A stretch of DNA of 7,327 bases from assembly GCA_947440715.1 (NCBI GenBank), contig CANETI010000122.1:1-7327 (forward strand), in the 5' to 3' direction. The translations under genes were made by a program, and so were the position numbers. Position 1 is the first letter of the stretch. The number at the start of each line of letters is the position of its first letter. Under the pieces are notes generated by a model. It was not told the origin of the DNA. It made no database searches and was given only the letters and a program-made list of their open reading frames with translations. Shown here piece after piece: positions 1 to 5,764 of the stretch. Source of the DNA: Planctomycetota bacterium. Lineage in GTDB: Bacteria; Planctomycetota; UBA11346.

Positions 1-8
1 CTCATACC

Positions 9-1952
9 ATGACCCAGCACACGTTCCAAACCGAAGTCACTCAACTGCTGCACTTGATGATTCACAGTCTGTATTCGGAACGGGAGATCTTTTTACGAGA
101 ATTATTATCCAATGCCTCTGACGCCTGCGATAAGCTGCGTTTTCAAGCGCTCACCAACAATGCTTTGTTGGCAGGTGACGATCAATTACGCGTCGAAATC
201 TCAGCAGATGCAGAGACTAAGACTATAACCATTACGGATAACGGTGTTGGTTTGAGCGAAGCGGACGCCATTGAACACCTGGGCACCATCGCCAAATCAG
301 GCACGAAGGCGTTTTTACAGAAGATGGGCAGCGACGAGTCAAAGAACGCCAATTTGATTGGTCAATTCGGCGTAGGTTTCTACTCGGCTTTTATGGTGGC
401 TGATCGGATCGTGGTTGAAAGTCGCGCTGCTGGTGCATCGAGTGATGCTGGCATGCGCTGGGAAAGCACGGGCGATGGTAACTTTAGCACCGAGATAATC
501 GCGCGCGCGCAACGCGGCACAGCGGTGACTCTCCATCTGAAAGATGATGCCAAAGATTTTGCCCAAACGTGGCGCCTGCGTGAGTTGATCAAAAAATACA
601 GCGACTACGTGACCTACCCCATCATGCTGCCGAAGTACCTCAGTGATGAGGATAAGAAAAAAGGCGTCAAAGAAGAATCAGAACAGGTCAACGCTGGTCA
701 GCCGTTATGGACACGTAATAAAGATGAAATAACCGACGAGCAGTACGCGGCATTTTATAAGTCAGCTTGCCGTATGTGGGATGATCCAGCGACACGCCTT
801 CATTTTACCATTGAAGGTACGATGTCGTTTACGGCATTAATTTTTGTGCCAAGCAAACGGCCAATGGACATGTTCGATCGTGATCGCAAAGGATTACATT
901 TGTACGTGCGTCGCGTTTTTGTGATGGATGACTGTAAAGATCTGTTACCCGAATATCTGCGCTTTGTGCGTGGTATTGTCGACAGCGATGATTTACCGCT
1001 CAATGTGAGCCGTGAAATCTTGCAACAGCAAGACACCGTGGCCAAACTCAGAAAACAATTGGTCAAACGTATTTTGGATCATTTGCAGAAATTAGCCTCG
1101 TCATCCGAAGATGCTGATAAACAAGCTTTTGCTACGATTGACGAACAATTTGGTCCAGTTCTTCGTGAAGGATTGGTGACTGATAATGAAAACAAAGAAC
1201 GCGTGGCGCGCATTGTACGTTTGCGTTCCACTTGGACGTTGGGCACTCCTGCAGAAGGCGAAACTCGGACGCTTACCACAGGTTTAGAAGATTACGTGCG
1301 TCGCATGCCAACAGGTCAAGAAAAGATATATTTTGTTTTGGCCGGTGCATTGGATGCGGCCAAATCTAGCCCACATTTAGAAGGCTTTAAGAAAAATGGT
1401 TGGGAAGTATTATTCTTTACCGACCCAGTTGATGAATGGGTGGTCTCACATTTAACGGAATTTGATAAGCGTAGTTTTGTTAATGTCGCGGTTGGCACGG
1501 CTGACTTAGCCAGTGATGACGACAAAAAAGCGTTGGAAGAGAAGAGTAAAACGTTCGAAGGCTTCATCGGCTTTTGTAAAACGGCGTTGGGAGAGCAAGT
1601 CAGTGACGTGCGATTAACTTCTCGTTTGACCGATAGCCCGTGCTGTTTGGTCGACGCGGAGAGCGGTAATTCTTCACAAATGGAAGAAATGATGCGCCGT
1701 ATGGGCCAAGCCGTTCCGCCACGTCAGCGCGTCTTAGAATTGAATGCGGCACATCCATTAGTCGAACGTCTACGAGCCATGCATCATACTGACGCGAATA
1801 ATAATTCCTTGCCGCAGTACATCGCCGTATTGCGCGACCAAGCGGTTTTAGCCGAAGGTGGTAAATTAGATGATGCGGCCAGTTTCGCTAAACAGGTGCA
1901 AAACTTATTGAGCCAAGTGGTCGGCGGCCAGCGCCAAGCTGCGGCAAACTAA
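9..1952 (+). CDS. htpG: HtpG, Hsp90-family ATP-dependent molecular chaperone
   Basis: Cytosolic homodimeric chaperone of the Hsp90 family; ATP binding and hydrolysis in the N-terminal GHKL domain drive clamp closure on client proteins. The 647-residue protein is complete and slightly longer than E. coli HtpG (about 624). The GHKL signatures are all visible: the helix with E31 and N35 (ELLSNASDA), D77-G79-G81 in the ITDNGVGL loop, the ATP lid start GTIAKSGT at 92-99, and GQFGVGFYS at 118-126. The middle domain holds the NVSRE motif with R335, the arginine that contacts the ATP gamma-phosphate in Hsp90s. The C-terminal dimerisation domain (about 540-635) ends in the usual NNNSLPQY...LAEGGKL pattern, followed by a short Gln/Ala tail. 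The ATG at 9 gives the family-typical N-terminus. Only 8 nt precede it, so the ribosome-binding site and any heat-shock promoter lie outside the window. No key residue is missing. Confidence 0.98.
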   Translation: MTQHTFQTEVTQLLHLMIHSLYSEREIFLRELLSNASDACDKLRFQALTNNALLAGDDQLRVEISADAETKTITITDNGVGLSEADAIEHLGTIAKSGTKAFLQKMGSDESKNANLIGQFGVGFYSAFMVADRIVVESRAAGASSDAGMRWESTGDGNFSTEIIARAQRGTAVTLHLKDDAKDFAQTWRLRELIKKYSDYVTYPIMLPKYLSDEDKKKGVKEESEQVNAGQPLWTRNKDEITDEQYAAFYKSACRMWDDPATRLHFTIEGTMSFTALIFVPSKRPMDMFDRDRKGLHLYVRRVFVMDDCKDLLPEYLRFVRGIVDSDDLPLNVSREILQQQDTVAKLRKQLVKRILDHLQKLASSSEDADKQAFATIDEQFGPVLREGLVTDNENKERVARIVRLRSTWTLGTPAEGETRTLTTGLEDYVRRMPTGQEKIYFVLAGALDAAKSSPHLEGFKKNGWEVLFFTDPVDEWVVSHLTEFDKRSFVNVAVGTADLASDDDKKALEEKSKTFEGFIGFCKTALGEQVSDVRLTSRLTDSPCCLVDAESGNSSQMEEMMRRMGQAVPPRQRVLELNAAHPLVERLRAMHHTDANNNSLPQYIAVLRDQAVLAEGGKLDDAASFAKQVQNLLSQVVGGQRQAAAN

Positions 1953-1966
1953 GAAGCAGCTGCGGG

Positions 1967-2014
1967 AAACAATAAAACGTCGTAGGACATAAGTTCTACG
2001 ACGTTTTATTGTTT
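1967..2014. terminator. Long bidirectional hairpin terminator between convergent genes
   Basis: Two 22-nt arms (1967-1988 and 1993-2014) pair around a 4-nt ATAA loop. The only non-Watson-Crick position is 1986/1995, a G-U pair if transcribed rightward and an A-C mismatch if transcribed leftward. Each outer arm is A/T-rich, so either transcript has a U-rich 3' flank (TTTTATTGTTT on +), as in an intrinsic terminator. It lies 14 nt after the htpG stop and 25 nt beyond the stop of the leftward zinc-ribbon gene, so it can serve both. The G-U asymmetry suggests slightly better folding in the htpG direction. Confidence 0.88.
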
Positions 2015-2039
2015 GAATGATTTTAAAATTTAGAGAAGA

Positions 2040-3389
2040 TTAAAACTGTGGCTTGAGTGCGGTGGTGAGTGTCAGCACTTTCCATTCTTCTGGCCAGCCT
2101 GGACCAATAAAGCGTAATAGTTGACCTTCATAGGTGATTTCGTTTGTTTTAAATGATTGCCCACGGCTGAGTAACATCAGGCCTTTGTTGCCTGTGAAGC
2201 GCAGGATTTCACACTTCACGGGGACATCGCCTGCGATCCAGCGTTTAATAATATCGTTGCTTCCTTCGACTGAAGTGCGACCACGAATAAAAAGGTCAAT
2301 TAATTTGGCGTCATCCGCATCCATGCCGGTCAATTGTTGTAATTTCTCTAGCAGAGCGGGATGACTAACTGCTTTTTTCTCGCGCTTGAGCACGATGTCG
2401 ATGAATTCTTTCTCTTTCTGATTTTCACTGCGGTATTGATCCAATTCTGTCACACGGTCGGCGGGTACCCAGACAGGTCCAGGTTCCACGGGTACTAAGT
2501 CTTTAATCGCCGCAAACACTTCTGCGCCAGCGGCAATTTGCACTGAACGTGCGGAGCCAATTCGGGCATCATGCATGTCAATAACTGGCGGAACGCCAAT
2601 ATTGGCAGGGGGCAAACCAACGAGCCAGGCACGTTCTTGAATGGCTTGGACGCGCTGACCATTGCGAATGCGTTGTGTGTCGACTTCAGCAGTAAACGCA
2701 GCAATCGCCGCAGCTTGAGGTGAATTGGTGAATATTAACCACCACAGACCGGCAATGACCACCACGACGGCTAAGCCGTAAAGAATGAAATTGCGCCGAT
2801 CGCGAGCTTCTTCGACACCTTGACCAGTTAATACGGCGGGGCCGATTTTTCCGACTTGGCCTTCAGCTTTTTTAACTTTTGTTTTCGCCGATTGTTCTTC
2901 ACGTTTAACTGATTCAGACTTAAGCGCCTCGCTCATGGAGCTGGCAAGTGTTGCCGCCATTTCGCGACGAGCGTCACTTTGCTGTGCGGTCAGTTTTTCA
3001 GATTTTCGTGACGAAGAAGGAATTACCGCGGTTTTATTTTTTGTTGCTGGTTCTGGCGCAGGCGCTGTTTGCGCTGCGGGCGCGGCAGGCTCTTCAACTT
3101 CTAAGTCGAGACCCCAGCCCTTATTGAGACTTGGAGGTGGTTTATTTGCAGGTGGCGGCGTGTGTGCCTGCGGTTTAGCTACCACGGTCGGTGCCACAGG
3201 TTCGGCTGCTGGTGTCGTTGGTTGCTGTTGGGTGACGGATGGTTCGCCCATGGTTATTGGATCGGCAACACCGTCTTCGCGTAAACAAAACGCATTTTTA
3301 CACGTGGTGCAGCGAACAGCCCGTCCAACTAAGACTGGTTTACGTGGGTAGGTAGCTCCACAGTGCGGGCAGGCGAAGGTCGCGCTCAT
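2040..3389 (-). CDS. Membrane-anchored zinc-ribbon protein of unknown function
   Basis: A 449-residue protein whose specific function I do not recognise. Residues 5-35 form a zinc ribbon of the MJ0042/FYDLN-like type: CPHC (C7, C10) and CTTC (C27, C30), with a further C35. A low-complexity Pro/Ala/Thr-rich linker follows (about 50-125), then a charged, probably helical stretch (130-185). A single hydrophobic span sits at about 201-220 (FILYGLAVVVVIAGLWWLIF), preceded by basic RDRR, so the zinc ribbon should face the cytoplasm. The remaining 230 residues would then lie in the periplasm; they show a mixed alpha/beta character and no motif I can name. The ATG at 3389 is well placed because the zinc ribbon begins at once, yet there is no Shine-Dalgarno. 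It is the last gene of a leftward group, 123 nt after orf283. Real gene: high confidence; role: unknown, possibly an envelope regulator or scaffold (inference). Confidence 0.9.
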   Translation of the reverse strand: MSATFACPHCGATYPRKPVLVGRAVRCTTCKNAFCLREDGVADPITMGEPSVTQQQPTTPAAEPVAPTVVAKPQAHTPPPANKPPPSLNKGWGLDLEVEEPAAPAAQTAPAPEPATKNKTAVIPSSSRKSEKLTAQQSDARREMAATLASSMSEALKSESVKREEQSAKTKVKKAEGQVGKIGPAVLTGQGVEEARDRRNFILYGLAVVVVIAGLWWLIFTNSPQAAAIAAFTAEVDTQRIRNGQRVQAIQERAWLVGLPPANIGVPPVIDMHDARIGSARSVQIAAGAEVFAAIKDLVPVEPGPVWVPADRVTELDQYRSENQKEKEFIDIVLKREKKAVSHPALLEKLQQLTGMDADDAKLIDLFIRGRTSVEGSNDIIKRWIAGDVPVKCEILRFTGNKGLMLLSRGQSFKTNEITYEGQLLRFIGPGWPEEWKVLTLTTALKPQF

Positions 3390-3408
3390 TGCGTTATACT
3401 GTCAAAGT

Positions 3409-3425
3409 GTTGCATAAAAGTTGCA
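3409..3425. repeat. Direct GTTGCA pair, one helical turn apart
   Basis: GTTGCA occurs at 3409-3414 and 3420-3425, exactly 11 bp apart, so both copies face the same side of the helix. On the coding (minus) strand they read TGCAAC, the nearer copy 19 nt before the zinc-ribbon ATG. Such spacing suits a dimeric regulator, but the motif is only 6 bp and may be chance. Confidence 0.35.
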
Positions 3426-3427
3426 AG

Positions 3428-3452
3428 CCCAGTGACGTGGTACGTCATTGGG
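3428..3452. promoter_or_regulatory. Palindrome (11-bp arms, 3-nt spacer): operator or weak terminator
   Basis: Arms at 3428-3438 (CCCAGTGACGT) and 3442-3452 (ACGTCATTGGG) match at 10 of 11 positions around a GGT spacer; the core TGACGT/ACGTCA is perfect. It lies 61 nt past the orf283 stop and 39 nt before the zinc-ribbon start. On the minus-strand transcript there is no immediate U-run (CTTGCAACTTTT follows), so it is a poor intrinsic terminator. A dimeric-repressor operator or a transcript-processing hairpin fits as well. Confidence 0.5.
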
Positions 3453-3475
3453 GTGTGCGCTTTGCATAGCGACTC

Positions 3476-3514
3476 ATTTGTAGAACCTATTTGTGCAACT
3501 TATTTGTGTTAACT
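3476..3514. repeat. Three tandem 13-bp repeats
   Basis: Three adjacent 13-bp units each begin with ATTTGT on the + strand: 3476-3488 ATTTGTAGAACCT, 3489-3501 ATTTGTGCAACTT, 3502-3514 ATTTGTGTTAACT. The hexamer plus the A at unit position 10 and the T at position 13 are invariant. The last copy runs into the stop codon of orf283. Period, number and position resemble binding-site arrays (iteron-like), though no origin or replication gene is nearby. Confidence 0.6.
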
Positions 3515-4364
3515 AGTCGGTCCAATCGTAGTCACCGAGCGCGCGAAAACGACTGACTGGCAGAGCGGCGGCCTTGGCCAAGGCCTGCGCGATGGCTTTA
3601 TTCGGAAGTAAACGTTGTGATTGGCCAATTGGGAGGGCTTCCCCGCCTACCGCCGACAAAGTGTCAGCGGGCAACACCAATGCGGAGCGCTTGGAACCGG
3701 TCACCACCAGTTCAACTGGTGGTAATGCCATCGGAACCATGGGATCTGGTAATAAGACGGCACTACGTGCGCAGTGGTCAACTTGATCCAACACCACTAA
3801 GGCATCTGGCCATAAGAGTTCAGGATGGGCTAGGCGAGCACGAGCGCGCTCACGGCGATAACGCCATAAACAGACACTCGCTAATCGTCCCATGCGATAC
3901 AAATCGGTACGATTTTGGTTTTGGACTTGGTGTAATTTTTCCCAGCTGGCTAAAACACGCGGACGATGCCAAGGACCGGGACCCTCGCCAGTTTCATGTT
4001 TGGTATCTTCCGTATCCAGCGGCTTCAGGTGCGGAAATTGCAACAATAAGCTTTCGACCCATTGTAATGTTTCCACGCATAACCAATGCGGACCAGCCAG
4101 CGGTACGTGAATGGTTAAGCCAATATCACGCCAGCCATCATAGGCGGTTGGTGGATGCAGGTGATCTTCTTCGACTGGCACCGTGCCTAAATCAAAGTGG
4201 CAAGTCGCACCAGTATCGTTGTTCCGCCATCGGCCACTGCGATAAGCATCACCAGTTGAACCACTTAATTCGATCGTGGTCAAGGCGGCTAAATAATCAT
4301 CCAAATCAGCGCGATCAAATCGTGGTCCATCATCCAGTGCTTCATAAAAATGCAGGCAGACCAT
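3513..4364 (-). CDS. Conserved-looking hypothetical protein of 283 residues, co-transcribed with the Nudix gene
   Basis: I do not recognise this family with certainty. The protein is soluble, with no signal peptide or membrane span. The N-terminal half holds a YRSGRWRNNDTGATCHFDL stretch (41-59) and a strand-like IGLTIHVPLAGPHW (81-94); these look like a compact alpha/beta domain. After an acidic, Gly/Pro-rich linker (115-135) comes a basic helical segment (about 138-180, with RYRRERARAR) and a C-terminal part with hydrophobic strands (188-240) and an Ala/Leu-rich helix (256-268). The ATG is 2 nt after the Nudix stop codon, so translational coupling is likely; a weak GGGA lies about 12 nt upstream. 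The antisense reading frame (3617-4366) is rich in His, Arg and Pro and looks like a shadow. A role paired with the Nudix enzyme is inference from spacing only. Confidence 0.82.
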   Translation of the reverse strand: MVCLHFYEALDDGPRFDRADLDDYLAALTTIELSGSTGDAYRSGRWRNNDTGATCHFDLGTVPVEEDHLHPPTAYDGWRDIGLTIHVPLAGPHWLCVETLQWVESLLLQFPHLKPLDTEDTKHETGEGPGPWHRPRVLASWEKLHQVQNQNRTDLYRMGRLASVCLWRYRRERARARLAHPELLWPDALVVLDQVDHCARSAVLLPDPMVPMALPPVELVVTGSKRSALVLPADTLSAVGGEALPIGQSQRLLPNKAIAQALAKAAALPVSRFRALGDYDWTD

Positions 4365-4366
4365 AG

Positions 4367-4798
4367 CTATTCACGTCCCAAGCTGTGCACATACGCACGG
4401 AATAATAAAATAATATTTGCATGTGGCAGGCGTTTTTTGACCGCTTCGGCATCTAGCCACACGGCGGCTTTGTGTTCTTCACTCAGAACGACTTCCACTT
4501 GGCTGGTGATGGCCGGATAATAAATCACGGATTTCATTTTACCGCTTGGCAGACGATAAGTGGCTTCCAGGGGGTTGCCTTCTATGGCAACCAGGGCAAT
4601 CCCGCATTCCTCGGCGCATTCACGTAGGGCGGTTTGCATCGGCGTTTCACCCGCGTCCTGATGTCCTTTGGGAAATCCCCATTCACCGTGCTTGCTGGCT
4701 TGCATCAATAACCATTGCGAACCTGTTGGTGTATCGCGGCGCAGGATCAATCCGGCGGCGACCACTTCTGCCGTGGTGGTTGGGGCATAAACGGTCAT
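4367..4798 (-). CDS. Nudix hydrolase, diadenosine tetraphosphate (Ap4A) hydrolase type
   Basis: A 143-residue, single-domain Nudix hydrolase. The Nudix box G45-x5-E51-x7-R59-E60-x2-E63-E64-x-G66-I67 is complete; the only unusual position is C61 where an aliphatic residue or Thr is typical. WGFPKGHQDAGE (40-51) before and within the box, and KSVIYYPA (89-96) after it, are typical of the asymmetrical bis(5'-nucleosyl)-tetraphosphatase group, which cleaves Ap4A to ATP and AMP with divalent metal. Substrate is inferred from resemblance; an (d)NTP or mRNA-cap type substrate cannot be excluded. I chose the ATG at 4798 because AAGGCG sits 7 nt upstream and the protein then begins just before the first Nudix strand; a TTG at 4855 would add 19 unrelated residues and overlap a palindrome. 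First gene of a leftward group; orf283 follows after 2 nt. Confidence 0.93.
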   Translation of the reverse strand: MTVYAPTTTAEVVAAGLILRRDTPTGSQWLLMQASKHGEWGFPKGHQDAGETPMQTALRECAEECGIALVAIEGNPLEATYRLPSGKMKSVIYYPAITSQVEVVLSEEHKAAVWLDAEAVKKRLPHANIILLFRAYVHSLGRE

Positions 4799-4805
4799 CA
4801 ATAGA

Positions 4806-4811
4806 CGCCTT
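4806..4811 (-). promoter_or_regulatory. Ribosome-binding site that decides the Nudix start
   Basis: AAGGCG on the minus strand, 7 nt before the ATG at 4798. It contains the AAGG core of a Shine-Dalgarno and favours this ATG over the in-frame TTG at 4855. Confidence 0.55.
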
Positions 4812-4826
4812 GTTGCAGCATTTTTG

Positions 4827-4849
4827 CATCGTGCATTGAATGCGTGATG
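4827..4849. promoter_or_regulatory. 23-bp imperfect palindrome, candidate operator
   Basis: CATCGTGCATT (4827-4837) and AATGCGTGATG (4839-4849) are inverted copies matching at 9 of 11 positions around a single central G; the inner GCATT/AATGC and outer CATC/GATG are perfect. It starts 28 bp upstream of the Nudix ATG. Size and symmetry suit a helix-turn-helix dimer; no regulator gene is adjacent. Confidence 0.4.
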
Positions 4850-4912
4850 TAGCAACCGGTCGGGGTAATAACTGGCACTGGCCCTACGCGTATCAATTAC
4901 ACACTGCCGCGT

Positions 4913-5764
4913 ATGAGCGATAAACCAGCCTACCTGATCTTCGACATCGAAACCGTAGCGGATGGACGATTAATTCAGCGGGTGCGCTATCCCGAACTAA
5001 AAGAATTATCGCCCGAAGAAGCCGTGGCTAAACAACGCGCAGAACTTTTAGAGAAGTCCGGCGGAAAAAGTGACTTTATTCCGTATACGTTTCAATTGCC
5101 GGTATCCATTGCGATTGCCAAAGTCGCTGGGGATTACGGACTTATTGAAGTGACCACCATAGATCGACCTAAATTCCGTCCGCAGGTGATCACGCGAAAT
5201 TTTTGGAAAGGATGGCAAGCTTACGGGCAACCAACGCTGGTGACGTTTAACGGACGTTTCTTTGATATTCCCGTATTAGAACTGTGCGCTTATCGTTACG
5301 GCATTGCGGTGCCATCTTGGTATAATGCTCCAGGAAATACTTACAGCCAGCCACGTAACCGTTTTAACACCGCGGCCCATTTGGATTTGCAAGATTTTAT
5401 TGGCAATCAAGGGGCGACTCAGGTAAATGGAGGATTGAATTTATGCGCACAATTATTGGGTAAACCAGGTAAGATGGACACCAAAGGCAATATGGTGCAA
5501 GATTTATGGGAGCGAGGCGAACGGGAACGCATTGATGATTATTGTATGTGCGATGCGCTTGATACGTATTTTGTTTTTCTGCGAACGCGGGTGTTGTGTG
5601 GTATGATTACCGTCGAACGCGAACGGCAATTAGTAGAACAAGCGAAACGTTGGATTGAAACGGCATCAGGGCACAATTTGGCGTTAGCGGAATACCTGCG
5701 TCATTTTCAATTTTGGCGCGCCATTGGTGATGATGACGATGGATTTACTCAAGCCGATGCTTGA
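4913..5764 (+). CDS. Predicted 3'-5' exonuclease, PolB-exonuclease-like (DEDDy)
   Basis: A 283-residue stand-alone exonuclease of the family related to the proofreading domain of DNA polymerase B (Pfam PF10108-type, from memory). It is expected to remove nucleotides from 3' ends of DNA or RNA using two metal ions. The catalytic set is visible: D11 and E13 in FDIET (Exo I), D118 in TFNGRFFDIP (Exo II), and Y210/D214 in YCMCD (Exo III, Yx3D, hence the DEDDy class). HLDLQDF (156-162) and NGGLNLCAQLLGKPGK (172-187) are further family features. There is no polymerase domain. The C-terminal 50 residues are charged and helical and may be an accessory part. The start at 4913 puts the Exo I motif at the expected distance, but no Shine-Dalgarno precedes it. 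Its 3' end overlaps the convergent RND gene by 16 bp. Biological substrate unknown. Confidence 0.9.
   Translation: MSDKPAYLIFDIETVADGRLIQRVRYPELKELSPEEAVAKQRAELLEKSGGKSDFIPYTFQLPVSIAIAKVAGDYGLIEVTTIDRPKFRPQVITRNFWKGWQAYGQPTLVTFNGRFFDIPVLELCAYRYGIAVPSWYNAPGNTYSQPRNRFNTAAHLDLQDFIGNQGATQVNGGLNLCAQLLGKPGKMDTKGNMVQDLWERGERERIDDYCMCDALDTYFVFLRTRVLCGMITVERERQLVEQAKRWIETASGHNLALAEYLRHFQFWRAIGDDDDGFTQADA
5749..5764. other. Palindromic 16-bp tail-to-tail gene overlap
   Basis: TCAAGC-CGAT-GCTTGA spans exactly the region shared by the exonuclease and RND genes. The 6-bp arms are perfect, so the two TGA stop codons pair with each other and both proteins end in Ala-stop encoded by GCTTGA. It is too short, and lacks a firm U-run, to be a strong terminator, and no other terminator is visible between the two genes. 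Confidence 0.8.

Larger units (their letters stand above)
3390..3512 (-). promoter_or_regulatory. Repeat-rich intergenic region upstream of the zinc-ribbon gene
   Basis: This 123-nt gap separates orf283 from the zinc-ribbon gene and is unusually dense in small repeats: three 13-bp tandem copies at its orf283 end, an 11-bp-arm palindrome in the middle, and two direct GTTGCA copies 11 bp apart near the start codon. These are listed separately. On the minus strand a TATAAC -10-like hexamer (3398-3393) lies only 3 nt before the ATG, too close for a normal leader, and there is no good -35 at 16-18 bp. No ribosome-binding site is visible. I read the region as a probable promoter/operator with no confidently placed promoter; readthrough from orf283 is the alternative. 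Confidence 0.4.
4799..4912. promoter_or_regulatory. Divergent intergenic region between Nudix and exonuclease genes
   Basis: These 114 bp must hold the promoters for both the leftward Nudix group and the rightward exonuclease. No hexamer pair is convincing. Leftward, TTGATA (4898-4893) is a good -35, but the nearest -10-like TTATTA is about 19 bp away. Rightward, TAATAA (4866-4871) lacks a -35 at the right distance. A 23-bp palindrome lies nearer the Nudix side, and CGCGTAT is repeated at 4887-4893 and 4908-4914, 21 bp apart, the second copy overlapping the exonuclease start codon. The exonuclease ATG has no Shine-Dalgarno. Confidence 0.45.

Noticed and set aside
2935..3351. Rightward 138-codon open frame opposite the zinc-ribbon gene
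   Set aside because: It is a Gly/Ala/Ser-rich antisense of the Pro/Ala-rich linker; such frames arise from biased composition.
3393..3398. Minus-strand TATAAC as the -10 of a zinc-ribbon gene promoter
   Set aside because: It is only 3 nt from the ATG, so transcription would begin at or after the start codon, and no -35 lies at the right distance.
3476..3514. The 13-bp repeats as plasmid iterons or a CRISPR array
   Set aside because: No replication initiator, cas gene or spacer structure is present, and units are far too short and contiguous for CRISPR.
3617..4366. Long rightward open frame (249 codons) opposite orf283
   Set aside because: Its product is rich in His, Arg, Pro and Asn with no motif. 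The opposite strand gives a balanced protein whose start sits 2 nt after the Nudix stop, so this is a shadow.
4799..4855. TTG start at 4855 giving the Nudix protein 19 extra residues
   Set aside because: The extra residues are not Nudix-like, no ribosome-binding site precedes the TTG, and the segment holds a palindrome. The ATG at 4798 has AAGGCG 7 nt upstream.
5749..5764. Overlap palindrome as an intrinsic terminator
   Set aside because: The stem is only 6 bp with moderate GC and the flank ATCGTTT is a poor U-run.
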